From positions 62,001 through 126,000 of the forward strand of contig NZ_WYDS01000014.1 in NCBI RefSeq assembly GCF_009914765.1: a stretch of 64,000 nucleotides of DNA, given 5' to 3'. The first letter of the stretch is position 1. Each line of letters begins with the position of its first letter. Shown one piece after another: positions 28,501 to 38,500 of the stretch. The notes below the pieces were generated by a model. The model searched no databases, was not told the origin of the DNA, and worked only from the letters and a program-made list of their open reading frames with translations. This DNA is from Halodesulfovibrio sp. MK-HDV (lineage in GTDB: Bacteria > Desulfobacterota > Desulfovibrionia > Desulfovibrionales > Desulfovibrionaceae). The position numbers and the translations under genes were made by a program.

Positions 28501-31500
28501 AGTTCATCGGGCGAGAAGATTTTCAGATAAAAATTCGAGGCCATCGTATTGAACTTGGCGATATTGAAGCAGCGGTTCGAAATGTTGAAGGAATTTCAGA
28601 CGTAATAGCCATAGCTGTTTCTCGTTCCTCCGGTGTTCATATGATTGCAGTTTTTGTGATTGCTTCAAGCAATACATCTGGAGCTGTTGAATCTATCGTA
28701 GCTCATTGTGAAGAGACCCTCCCCGACTATATGCAGCCTGGGGCGATTATTCTACGCGATAGTTGGCCTTTAACTCCAAGTGGAAAAGTAGATCGCAAGC
28801 AGCTTGTGGTTTCTGATGATGCCTTGTTGCAGCCAGCGAATGGTGAAATGGAAGATATTGTTCTTCCTGTCACGCCTGAAGAAGCTCAGCTTCAAGAAAT
28901 ATGGGAAAATCTTTTAGGAATCAGTATTCCTTCTGTAACGTCACAGTTTTTTGCGCTCGGTGGTGATTCCTTGCTCGCAATTAAGCTTGCGAGTGCAATT
29001 CGCACTTCACTGAGAAAAAATCTTCCCCTTGGAAAGGTTTTTGAACTGGCAACAATTAAGGAGCAAGTGACTTGGCTTGCAAGTCAGCCGCATATTGTTG
29101 ACGAACTCCCGACTCCAAAGCATGTGCCTGAAAATCAATTTGCGCCGTTTCCTCTTACAGAAATCCAACAGGCGTATTGGATGGGGCGTGGCGATATCTA
29201 TGCTCTTGGCAATATTTCCACTCATATCTACTTGGAAATAGACACGTCACTTACAGATTCACAGTTGCTTAAAGAAAGCTGGAATACACTGATTCAGCAC
29301 CACCCTATGCTGCGCGCTATTGTCACCAAAGATGGAGCCCAGCAAATTCTGGATACTGTTCCAACGTATTCCTTTGCTGAGCTAGATTTGCGTGAACAAT
29401 CTGTTGCTATGACGAAACAAGGTTTGGCTAATACCCGAAACGTCCTCTCGCATCAGGTGATTGATACAGACGTCTGGCCACTGTTTGACATCAGACTTAG
29501 CAGACTTGAAGAGGCTACAACCCGCATTCATTTAAGCTTTGATGCGTTGTGTGTGGATATTTGGAGCCTATTTCTGTTGCTTGACGAATGGCACAAACTT
29601 TACACCACGGCTGGTGACACTGCGGTTCTTTCTAAACAAGGGCTACGGTTCAGAGATTACGTTAATGCAGTTGAAGAATTTCGATCCAGTACCACCTACG
29701 CAACGGCGAAAAAATATTGGTGCTCCCGAATTTCGTCGATCCCTTCCGGCCCTGAGCTGCCGCTACAAAAACAACCGTCTGAAATTGCGACACCGCATTT
29801 TACACGCCTTGAGCATCGTTTTGAAGAAGCCATGTGGAGAAAGCTAAAGCAGCGTGCAGCTTCTGAAGGGATTACTCCATCATCTTTGCTTTGCGCAGCA
29901 TATACCAAAGTGCTTGCCCGTTGGAGTAAGTCTTCAGACTTTTCCATAAACCTTACGTTATTTAACCGTCTCCCTATTCATGAAGATGTGAACCAGATTG
30001 TGGGTGATTTTACGTCACTTACGCTTCTCGAAGTGCATGATGTTAACAGTTCCTTCAGCGAGCATGCCAAAACTTTGCAACAACAGCTTTGGAAGGATTT
30101 GGATCATCGTGACTTTAGTGGTGTAGAAGTGATGCGTGAAATAGCTCGTGCTAATGGCGAAAACCACGCAGTTATCCCTGTTGTCTTTACAAGTGCCATT
30201 GGTTCAGAAGCGCTTGGTAGAGATGCTTCCGCCATCGACAAAATAGGGAAACAGCAATTCTGCCTTACACAAACTCCACAAGTATGGCTTGATCATCAGG
30301 TTTACGAAAATAAAGGCGACCTCATTTTCAACTGGGATTTTGTTAAAGAGCTTTTTCCGCATAATCTGATTGAAGATATGTTTTCTGCATATGTTTCAAT
30401 GTTAGAGGCACTAGCTGATGATGCAGGCTGGAAGACAACGGACCTCGTTGCGCTCCCAGAAGAACAAGCACTACGGCGTGTAACGTACAACAACGAGGCG
30501 CTTTCTATCCCGCAAGGAAACCATCATCGATTGATTTCCTCTGGATTCACCGGTTTTGCAAACACGCATCCTGAAGCATCTGCGGTTGTAACACCCTCCA
30601 GAACTTTGAGTTATGGTGATCTACATGCATATTCGTGTGCTGTAGCAGAATATTTAAGTTCTAATGGTGTGCAAGTCGGCAGCTCAGTTGCAGTTGTTAT
30701 TCCACGTTGTTGCGAACAGGTTGCGGCAGTCATGGGCGTTATTTATGCAGGATGCAATTACGTACCGATTTCACCAGAAAACCCTGCACAGCGTACAAGC
30801 CTTATTCTTGAAAGCGCCAGCATTACGCACGTTCTCACCCTTTCAAAACTTGTGTCTTCCTTACAACTTCCAAGCAATGTTTTGCCTGTTGCTGTGGACT
30901 CTCTCACGTTTGACGCAAGTGCACCAATTGCGTGGGAGATCCCACAAACTTCACCGCTCTCCCCTGCGTATTGTATTTTCACATCCGGTTCCACGGGAAC
31001 TCCTAAAGGGGTGGTGCTCAACCATGCCGGCCCTTGCAATACTTTTGATGATTTGAAAGAGCGTTTTCGCCTCACACCACAGGACCGTGTCCTTGGATTG
31101 GCAAACTTAACGTTCGACCTGTCAGTCTTCGATATCTTTGGAATCCTTGACGCTGGAGGCACTCTTGTATTTCCAGAGCCTGAGAGAGAAAAAGACCCAG
31201 TGCGTTGGCTTGCCCTACTCGAAGAACATGGTGTTTCTGTTTGGAATACTGTGCCGATGATGATGGAGTTACTTGTTGAATATTGTGAGATGCGAGGTGA
31301 AAAACTTCCAGCTTCACTTCGACTCGTAATGATGAGTGGTGATTGGATTCCGCTTTCACTGCCGGAACGAATTGCGGCGCTCTCTTCACGTTGTGAGGTC
31401 ATATCTTTGGGCGGTGCGACTGAAGGTTCTATTTGGTCAATTCTGTACCCGATTAAAGAACATAATGCGGAATGGAATAGCATTCCGTACGGATTTCCGA

Positions 31501-32516
31501 TGCATAATCAGGAGTTTCATGTTCTGGATCGGAACCTTTGTGCAATGCCTGAATGGGCTGTTGGTGAGTTGTATATTGGTGGCGAAGGTCTGGCTCTCGA
31601 ATATCTTGGAGACGCACAGAAGACTGCTGAGCACTTCATTGTACATCCGCAAACAAACAGGCGTTTGTACCGCACTGGTGATTTGGGCTTTTTCCATCCA
31701 GATGGAACTATCAGATTTGTTGGTCGTAATGACACACAGATTAAACTCCGTGGGCATCGTATTGAGTTAGGAGAAGTTGAGTCTGCTGTTAATGGGTCAT
31801 CTGCAATTAATCATTCAGTAGCGGTTGTAACTGACGATGGGCAGAACAAGTCTCTTGTTTTGTATTGTCAGGCGGTGTCGACTGAACAGCTTGCTCTTGC
31901 TGCAAATGACCTTTGCGAAACAGCTGTTTCATCAGCAGTAAGTACACGACTTCAGCTCACAATGCAGCTTGAGGACGCCCTGCCTAAGTATATGCTGCCA
32001 GACTATCTCATATTTGTAGATACCTTCCCGCTCACCTCGAATGGGAAGATCAATAGAAAGCAACTTCCAACGGCTGAAAGTTCGGACGTATTTGCTCCGC
32101 CGAGCTCTTTTTCTATGCAAGAAGACACAGTGCAAACATTGATGAATGCAAAGAACTTCACGACTTACAGTACGCAGATTACGGATCTGGCAAGCGTTAT
32201 CGAGCAAAAGCTTTCTGAGTTAGCAAACATTTCATGCCATGATCATCAAACGAGCTTTTTTGAACTTGGCGCGAATTCTCTTCACTTAATTCGTTTGCAA
32301 AATGCTTTGATGCAGCATCTGGACATTTCTATTGATGCCGTAATGCTATTTGCAAATCCCACAATCGAGCAGCTTGCTGTGGCGCTCCATGGTTTGCAGC
32401 ACCCTGTTACAGAATCAACATTACATGTTCAGGCGGAAGTTTTGCCAGATGGGGCTGAACCTGCCCCTCGTTCGCCTCGTAAGCGGAAACGTGTTAAACA
32501 CCACCGCGAGTCATAA
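22548..32516 (+). CDS. Hybrid PKS-NRPS megasynthase 1: ACP-KS(Ser)-AT-ACP-Cy-A(Cys)-PCP-Cy-A(Cys)-PCP
   Basis: A 3322-residue multimodular enzyme. Domains in order, approximate residues: ACP-like (10-85, GMSSIQ); KS (99-525); AT (630-915, GHSIGEY, malonyl-type HAFH); ACP (1017-1087, GVDSL); Cy1 (1134-1570, DLLIGDGLS); A1 (1607-2087); PCP1 (2109-2177, GGDSL); Cy2 (2199-2640, DALCVDIWS); A2 (2670-3174); PCP2 (3210-3285, GANSL). The KS active-site cysteine is replaced by Ser269 (VDTASSAS), suggesting a decarboxylating loading module. Specificity residues read D-L-Y-N-I-S-L-I-W (A1) and D-L-F-N-M-S-L-I-W (A2), both cysteine-like. The protein should make an acyl chain bearing two thiazolines. It ends in a basic tail (PRKRKRVKHH) that may dock with the next protein, encoded 10 bases downstream. 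Confidence 0.95.
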   Translation: MSLSSPISSLQKTIYHWLLADLQQTLSSSVCPDTPLSDQGMSSIQIVQLTERLEKQFVLSLTPSFAFTHATVRALSFAAATIALPQTDVGSVTTHAPHEPVAIVGMSCNMPNGCTSPEAFWELIVSGENGLTTIPENRWNTAQFFDEEKQVGKSYVKMGGFLDDVDAFDADFFGISPREAIMIDPQHRVLLETTWHAIEQAGISPRSLSGSSTGVFMGISGCDYAQRVLACKNDLSMHAVTGTFTSIAAQRISYHLDLHGPSMVVDTASSASLSAIHTAAQSIRSGECSTAVAGGVNLILSPEMHIACSQANLMADDACCKTFDNRADGYIRSEGCGVLVLKSLSKAKADNDTILATIIGSGMNQDGQSNGITAPNGDAQRALLKHVLDVADVPQESVQYIEAHGTGTALGDPIELTAIAETYGETTREHSIVVSSTKPCMGHAESAAGIASVIKTILAMNKNTIPAQYGFSSLNHRVKSIANKFIVPSENITWTSLVADSSSPLRAGVSGFSIGGTNVHILLEKDQADVVKKHASQKSPTDSPLLYALAIGSLSPERLADRCHSVAEHLATISEDHFSAFANGCAAAMQYERVRTVVSADSYEELLVTLRNTTADSFAHIAPISDAPAINAFVFSGQGAQREGMGKELYQCFPVFKEAIDACASVTKDLLSVDLRELLFESPQGMLNETCYTQPVLFAYEYALAKLLQSWGVEPDILMGHSIGEYVAACIGGVFSLSDALSLVVLRGKLIHQLPKDGGMLAILASNDVAQNFVNRATSAGFSVDIAAINTPTNIVLSGKTQALEYIADLAEQESVRAVRLAVSHAFHSCLLDPVLDEFYEAARNISYHPPVIPLISNISGTIADRDVIQTPEYWRDHLRNPVLFALGIQTVVGMGAESIIEVGPLPTLTNMGKQCVTQMDLRWVSYPSGGIIPSTASAAGLFLNQLVEKGYALNWESIYPSVKKVSLSLTPFIKTRFLLPAFDGAHTDIAGSMSATARIDTALELENSNNIVHKGHPLLQWIAKELWNTPEAIALDRPLGSQGVDSLMGFRLIEQIQGATGVSISLSKLMQGATPAELIADIDAATDVRWADQNENIESAQAIHNLAAQNITLSYVEEKRSKFAPEWARYSPFPLTDIQHAYWIGREDTGTGNVSCHLYLELDCAEYDTERAHYAVNALIERHEMLRAVIHENGMQQVLPRVPEYRIAETTLVEATAEKTLCATRGVMSHTVHDSSQWPLFELRASHKPDGTIRLHISFDLLIGDGLSLLVLAQDLATLYNEYSSTGVGCSSLAPLTLSFRECVLADQARHATEGYESAKTYWLNKLTDIAPAPELPLRAHPEDTRIFKRRSGKLPAQQWNNIKQIAKELNLTPSGLLLSAFSEVLNLWSKSSEFSVTLTMFNRPSGHADAQLIAGDFTSALIHSVDMKAGKTFAERAQAVQTNLWADLEHRSYSGVRVLRQLRSQNLPSAMPVVFTSMLPITTQEPKGFYPENLDEGFILDVPYGVFQTPQVFFDHQAWEESGNLRWNWDTVEGRYPEGLLDSMMESYTVFLENLAQFSHTWSAPQPCVLPPYQQAKRLVANDTATALPKGLLHAPVLQRITDHPEAPAVVFDEETVSYGSLGQSVAGIVKRLGQFEIASEELIAIALPKHWAQVSSTLAILQLGAAYLPIDPSLPQSRVSAILEQGNVRFVLMLEEQQGTLIVPEHVTCIPVDTLSSTVPLSLPDYPASQLAYVIFTSGSTGTPKGVAISHAAARNTCEDMNRRFAVTARDAVLGIARLNFDLSVYDIFGVLGAGGTLVFPAQDQLRDPDEWIRLITLHGVTMWNSVPAQMQMLVASLEQQSQPSDLGMLRLSIMSGDWIPTTLPERSKVVLPLTELHSLGGATEASIWSIHHPIKDVSSDWASIPYGSAMANQTFHVLGQQGEVCPDWVTGELYIGGVGLASEYYKDKQKTAAAFVLHPQTKERLYRTGDLGRWHPNGYIEFIGREDFQIKIRGHRIELGDIEAAVRNVEGISDVIAIAVSRSSGVHMIAVFVIASSNTSGAVESIVAHCEETLPDYMQPGAIILRDSWPLTPSGKVDRKQLVVSDDALLQPANGEMEDIVLPVTPEEAQLQEIWENLLGISIPSVTSQFFALGGDSLLAIKLASAIRTSLRKNLPLGKVFELATIKEQVTWLASQPHIVDELPTPKHVPENQFAPFPLTEIQQAYWMGRGDIYALGNISTHIYLEIDTSLTDSQLLKESWNTLIQHHPMLRAIVTKDGAQQILDTVPTYSFAELDLREQSVAMTKQGLANTRNVLSHQVIDTDVWPLFDIRLSRLEEATTRIHLSFDALCVDIWSLFLLLDEWHKLYTTAGDTAVLSKQGLRFRDYVNAVEEFRSSTTYATAKKYWCSRISSIPSGPELPLQKQPSEIATPHFTRLEHRFEEAMWRKLKQRAASEGITPSSLLCAAYTKVLARWSKSSDFSINLTLFNRLPIHEDVNQIVGDFTSLTLLEVHDVNSSFSEHAKTLQQQLWKDLDHRDFSGVEVMREIARANGENHAVIPVVFTSAIGSEALGRDASAIDKIGKQQFCLTQTPQVWLDHQVYENKGDLIFNWDFVKELFPHNLIEDMFSAYVSMLEALADDAGWKTTDLVALPEEQALRRVTYNNEALSIPQGNHHRLISSGFTGFANTHPEASAVVTPSRTLSYGDLHAYSCAVAEYLSSNGVQVGSSVAVVIPRCCEQVAAVMGVIYAGCNYVPISPENPAQRTSLILESASITHVLTLSKLVSSLQLPSNVLPVAVDSLTFDASAPIAWEIPQTSPLSPAYCIFTSGSTGTPKGVVLNHAGPCNTFDDLKERFRLTPQDRVLGLANLTFDLSVFDIFGILDAGGTLVFPEPEREKDPVRWLALLEEHGVSVWNTVPMMMELLVEYCEMRGEKLPASLRLVMMSGDWIPLSLPERIAALSSRCEVISLGGATEGSIWSILYPIKEHNAEWNSIPYGFPMHNQEFHVLDRNLCAMPEWAVGELYIGGEGLALEYLGDAQKTAEHFIVHPQTNRRLYRTGDLGFFHPDGTIRFVGRNDTQIKLRGHRIELGEVESAVNGSSAINHSVAVVTDDGQNKSLVLYCQAVSTEQLALAANDLCETAVSSAVSTRLQLTMQLEDALPKYMLPDYLIFVDTFPLTSNGKINRKQLPTAESSDVFAPPSSFSMQEDTVQTLMNAKNFTTYSTQITDLASVIEQKLSELANISCHDHQTSFFELGANSLHLIRLQNALMQHLDISIDAVMLFANPTIEQLAVALHGLQHPVTESTLHVQAEVLPDGAEPAPRSPRKRKRVKHHRES

Positions 32517-32526
32517 GGATATAATT

Positions 32527-35500
32527 ATGAGTGATAAGCTTGTTACTGACGCAATTGCGATTATCGGTATTGCGTGTCGTTTCCCTGGTGCTGCCGATAA
32601 GGATATGTTCTGGAAGAACCTTCAGAGCGGTAAAGATGTTCTTACTACTTTTACGGAAGATGAATTGCTTGAAAATGGTGTGTCGCCAGAGACATTGAAA
32701 AATTCTGATTACGTACGACATGGATACCCGATCGACGATATTGAAATGTTTGATGCTTCCTTGTTCGGGTATTCCCCAGCGGAGGCAAAGCGTATTGACC
32801 CGCAGCAGCGGCTCTTTTTGCAATGCGTATGGACAGCGCTAGAAGACGCAGGTTACGCACCGGACTCCAGACTTCATACCGGCGTATTTGCCAGTGCCAA
32901 AATGAGCACCTACCAAAATGCCTTATCTGATCCGAATACCATTGGCACAAGCGCGGCATTTGCTTCTGTGCTTGGTAATGACAAAGATTACATAGCAACA
33001 CGTACCTCTTTTAAACTTGGGCTTACAGGGCCGAGCTTTGCTGTACAAACGGCATGTTCCAGTTCGCTTGCTGCAACCCATTTAGCCGTTGAAAGCCTCA
33101 TTTCCGGTGAATGCGACATGGCGCTTGCTGGTGGAGTCTCAATTTCAATCCCGCAACGTGTCGGATATACGTATGAAGAAGGGATGATTTGCGCTCCAGA
33201 CGCTAAATGCCGTGCCTTTGACAAAGACGCTGCGGGCATTTGTGCCAGTAATGGGGTAGGTGTTGTGCTTCTCAAGCCGCTTGAAAACGCGGTTGATGAT
33301 GGTGACAATATTTATGCGGTTATTCGTGGCTCTGCTATGAATAATGATGGTGCAAATAAAGCAGGATTTACTGCCCCGAGTGTTTCCGGCCAGTATAACG
33401 TTATTCGCGATGCACTTTCTGTTGCAGAAGAATCTGCTGATAATGTGAGTTATGTGGAAACGCATGGCACTGGCACGTTGCTCGGTGATCCCATCGAGAT
33501 TCAATCTCTGACAAAAGCATATCGGGAAGATACTGACGCAAGTGGTTATTGTGCTATTGGTTCTGTCAAAACTAATGTCGGACATCTGGACACAGCAGCT
33601 GGCGTGTGCAGTTTAATAAAAACGGCACTTGCGCTGCACCATGAAGAAATTCCTGCAACGCTTCATTTTTCAACGCCTAACCCGCATATTCCGTTTGCTG
33701 CAACGCCTTTTTTCCCTATTGCAAATTCCACTGCATGGAAAAAACGAAATGATATGAGGCTGGCAGGAGTGAGCTCTTTTGGAGTCGGCGGAACTAATGT
33801 TCATCTGATCGTACAAAGTGCAGCGGATATTGTTCCGTTAAAAAAGCGCGAAACGCATCCTGAAGCTGCGCAGCTTGCAAGTCCCGACGCTCCTTTTATG
33901 CTTCCACTTTCCGCGAACGATGCAGACCAATTGAATGTGTTACGTAACAATGTTGCGCAGCATTTACTAGAGCACCCTGATGTAGATTTACCTGCTGTAA
34001 TGCACACGTTGTTTAAAGGAAGAAAGCATTTTGCTCACCGTGTAGCTGTGAGTGAAAATTCTATTGAGAAACTTGCAGAGACGCTGCGTGCAGCTAAACT
34101 TACCTCGACAGATCACCCACCGAAAATTGGGATGATATTTACTGGTCAGGGTTGTCAGTACACTGGAATGGGTAAGGCTCTTTTTGATCACTCTACAGTT
34201 TTTAAAAATGCGCTGTTGCGGATTGAGAATGCCCTTGTGGATAGCCTTCCATACCCTTTAACCGAGCTGTTATTCAACGAGACTCATGCTGAGATGTTAG
34301 ATCATACCAGCATCACACAGCCTGCAATTTTTGCTGTGCAGTATGCTCTAGCAGAATATTGGAAATCGCTTGGTGTAATTCCCGTTGCAGTTACCGGTCA
34401 TAGCATTGGTGAGTTTGCGGCAGCTTGTGTTGCGGGTATTATGACTCCCGAAGATGCTGCGCATCTAATCGCTCGTCGTGGTGAACTTACAGGCTCCCTT
34501 CCCCAAGGTGGCGGGATGTTGGCAGTACTTGCCAAGGAAGAAGAAATTCATGAAATCCTTTCAAGCCATCCTGAATTTGTTCTCGACATAGCCGCGTACA
34601 ACGGAATTGAACACATAGTACTCGCTGGAATAACGAGTGATTTGCAACAAGTTAAAGTGATACTTGAAGAGTCCGGTTTCTTTTGTAAGCTCCTTAGTGT
34701 GTCTCATGCATTTCACTCTCGCTTTCTTGATCCTGTCCTTGATGACTTTCGTGCCGCTACGGCGGCGTTAAACCTTTCTAAGCCTGTACTGCCTTACATT
34801 TCCTCTTTTACAGGGAAAAAGGAAGGCACTTTACCTGCCACGCCTAAGTATTGGGTGAGTCATCTACGTAATCCTGTACAATTTGTCGGAGCGATGCGCG
34901 CTTTGTGTGATGAAGGTTGTGATGTGATTCTTGAAGCAGGACCGCATCCTATTTTGATTGGCATGGCTAAGAAATTTATTGAATCCTCAAAGCAAGATAG
35001 CATTCAGTGGATCTCCTCAATGCGTCGAGGAGATAGCACATTACAGCCAACATATGATGCCATAGCGTTCTTGTATCAAGCTGGTGTGCAGATTCGTTGT
35101 GACACTTTGGTGAATGGAGCGGCAAAGCAAGTTCCACTACCTACCTATCCATTCAAGAAAGAAAAGCATTGGGAGCCTAGAACCATCTGCTCTTCTGCTG
35201 AGTATACAATTCCTGCGGTACAAAGAGGAGATGCCCCTTTCTACATTGCACAAGTGCCGCATCCAACCTCAACATTTACGGCAGAGATTGGGCTGGATAC
35301 TTTCCCTGCCCTTGAAAACCATTGCATCAATGGCGAGCTGGTTGCACCGCTTGGTATTCTTACAGAACTGTTAGCCCAAGTTTGGGCTGCCTATTCTGGT
35401 GAAAAAGCAGCTGTGAGCATTGCAGAAATTACGCTCCATGCTCCGGTATTGCTCGATGCAGCCATTCCTCAAACCATTCATGTGTTACCGCAGGAGAATG

Positions 35501-38500
35501 GAAGCATTTCCGTGCAACAGCAACGAGGTGACGTATGGGTATCCTGCATGTCTGCTGTTGTTATTACACAGTGCAGTGCCCTCCCTGCTGTATCAACCTT
35601 AGCAGATGGAAAGAGGTTTTCTAAACAGGATTTACCGGAAGTATTGCGAGGTTTCGGGTCGGATAAGCATGGTGATGCATTGTGGACGTTTACTAATGCT
35701 ATGGTGGGGAGCTCCGCTATTAGCGCGAATATTCTGTTACATGACAAGTTGCTTTCCGGTGCACCAACAGGTGCAGATAAAGGGGCAATGACTGTTCACC
35801 CTTCCCTCATTGATCCATGCATTCAATTGCTAGGCGGATTTGTAGACTTGTTTACCGATGAAACAGGTGCACCCTGCATATTGCTTCCGACATCTTTACA
35901 GGCATCTACCACGTATGGTTCGCATTCAAACCAAGTGCATTGCGATATTCAATTACTAGAAAAAACAGAACGAGTTGTTTCTTGCGACATTCAACTTCGA
36001 ACTCCTGAAGACGTCGCCATTGTGGAGCTACACGGGCTCTCATTTATTAAGATTCCGTCGGATGCTCAAAACGCGCTACACAATTCAATAAGTCCGTATA
36101 CCAGGCTGGTCTGGAAGAAGGCAGAAAACGTTTTGGATAATAAACTGCATCTGTCTCAAAAGTCAGAAGTAGCGGACAAACAAGATGTTGAAAGCGCATC
36201 AGCTCTAGAGCTGGCTCCTCTCTCTACCGATTTTACTTTTGTTTCTGCACCTACCGAAGTTGAGAAGTTAGCTTCTCTTTTCCCATCAGCACAGATTGTT
36301 GATGTTACCAAGATTCAAACTGTTTGTGCCGAGAAAGTTCTTTTTTATGCTGAAGGCTCAACCATAAACATGATTGTTGAAACGATGGTGGCTCTTGCTT
36401 CTTCTCAAAAGATTAAAGAGTTGGTTTTAATTACTCATCACGCCATTCGTATTAACGATGCGGAGTCTGTAAATCCTGATCAAAGAGTGGTATGGGAACT
36501 TGGTCGTGTGTTTACGTCAGAGCACCCTTCTGTTGTTGTAAGGATGCTTGATATTGATGACATCAGCGAATTACAGGCAATTCCTGTTTCTTTAAAGCTG
36601 TCACAGTATGCGCTTCGCAATAAACAGTGGCACTTGCCTTGTCTTGTTGGTGTAGAAAAAAGCCTCAAGTCAAATATCCTCGCGCCTGTTACAAGTACAA
36701 CAACTCTTGTTACGGGCGGTACCGGTGGTTTAGGAGTTGAGCTTATTACTCAGCTTGTAAGCGAAGGGCACAAAACCATCCTTGTCACCGCACGCTCTAA
36801 ACCTAAAGCACATGTTGCAGCAGTTTTTGATACTCTTCGTAAAAAAGGTGCGGATATTGTTTTTGAATCAGCTGACATTGCAAATGCGAAAGATGTACAG
36901 CGGGTTCTTGCGCCGTGTGGTTCTTCTCTTCCGCCTCTTGGGACTGTATTTCATCTTGCGGGTCATACAAGTAATAGCTCTCTTTGTGATCTAACTGCCG
37001 ATGGTTTCGCTGTGACATCAAACGCAAAGATAGTTGGTGCAGCGTTACTTGATGAATACACAAGGGCGCACCCTGTTGAACGATTTGTTCTCTTTTCCTC
37101 TATTTCGACCCTGCATGGTATTCCTACCGCTGGTGTCTATACCGCATCAAACGGGTACTTAGAGGCCATGGCAGAACAACGTCAGCAGGACGGACTGGAA
37201 GCAACTTGCATTTGCTGGGGGCCTTTTGCTGATTGCGGGATGCTGTCTCACGATATTGAAGGGCACCACGTTCGAGAAACTCTTGGCATTAATGCTTGGT
37301 CACCCGAGGCTCTTTCGTACCTTAGAGAATTCCCGAATGAAACGGCAGTATGCACCCTTGCAGATATCGATTGGGTTAGATTTAGCCAAGCTTTGGAATC
37401 AGCCGGAACTCCGTTGGCGTTTGCCGTGGACAACTTTTCTGTACCACAGCCAGTAGAAACCACGACGGATATTTCGGCTAGATCTGATTCCACAGGCATT
37501 TCTACAGATAATTTGGAAGAAAACATCACGCGTTCAATAACACAACTGTTGCAAGTTAGCGTGGCTCCGGCACGCAATGAAAACTTGTTAATGGCAGGAT
37601 TGGACTCGTTGTTATTCCTTCAGTTATCTCAGAAAATTAGAAAAACTTTGGAGGTACGAATTACGCCTGCAGAAGTTTTTGCAAATCCTACCATCGAAAA
37701 TATATGCAACATTATTTCCGGCAAATTGCTGCCGGAAATGGATGTTGAAGAACCTGAAGTGGTTCTTGAGGATAGTTTAGAACTTGGTGAGGCGTTCCCC
37801 TTAACAGATACTCAATATGCGTACTGGGCTGGACGAAGTGAAACAATGCCTATGGGCAACATTTCATGCCATAGTTACGCAGAGTATGATGTGGAGTCAC
37901 TTGATCTAGCCAAGTATAATGAGGCGTGGGATGCTTTGATTCAACGTCATCCGATGCTCCGCATGATCATCACTGACAAAGGCCAGCAGCAGATACTTCC
38001 GAAGGTACAATCACTACATATCGCACATGAAAATTTATCCACTGTTGCCGATGAAGAGCAGCAAGTGCAGATGGAACGTGTGCGTAATATGCTCTCGCAT
38101 AAAGTGCATGAGACCTCTTGCTGGCCGTTGTTTACGGTTCAGACGGTGCAGTTGCCAAATGACGTCACTAGAATATGCATGAGCATTGATTTGTTACTTG
38201 CTGATGCCAGCAGCCTTCAGATTTTAATGCGTGAGTTACGCGACGTGTACTCAGAAGGACTTATAAGCAGCGTTACCACTGGTATTAAAAAGCTTCCAAC
38301 GCTCGAGTATACCTTCCAAAAATACATCGCTGATGCTCAAGAGTTTGCTGCGAGTGATGATGGTGGAAAACTTCTTTCTGCAGCTGAGTCATACTGGGAC
38401 AATAGGCTGGAGTATCTTCCTCATGGACCAGAGCTTCCCATTTGTGTTGCTCCTGAAGCCATTAAGGTTCCGCGTTTTACGCATCGTTCGCACGTCCTAA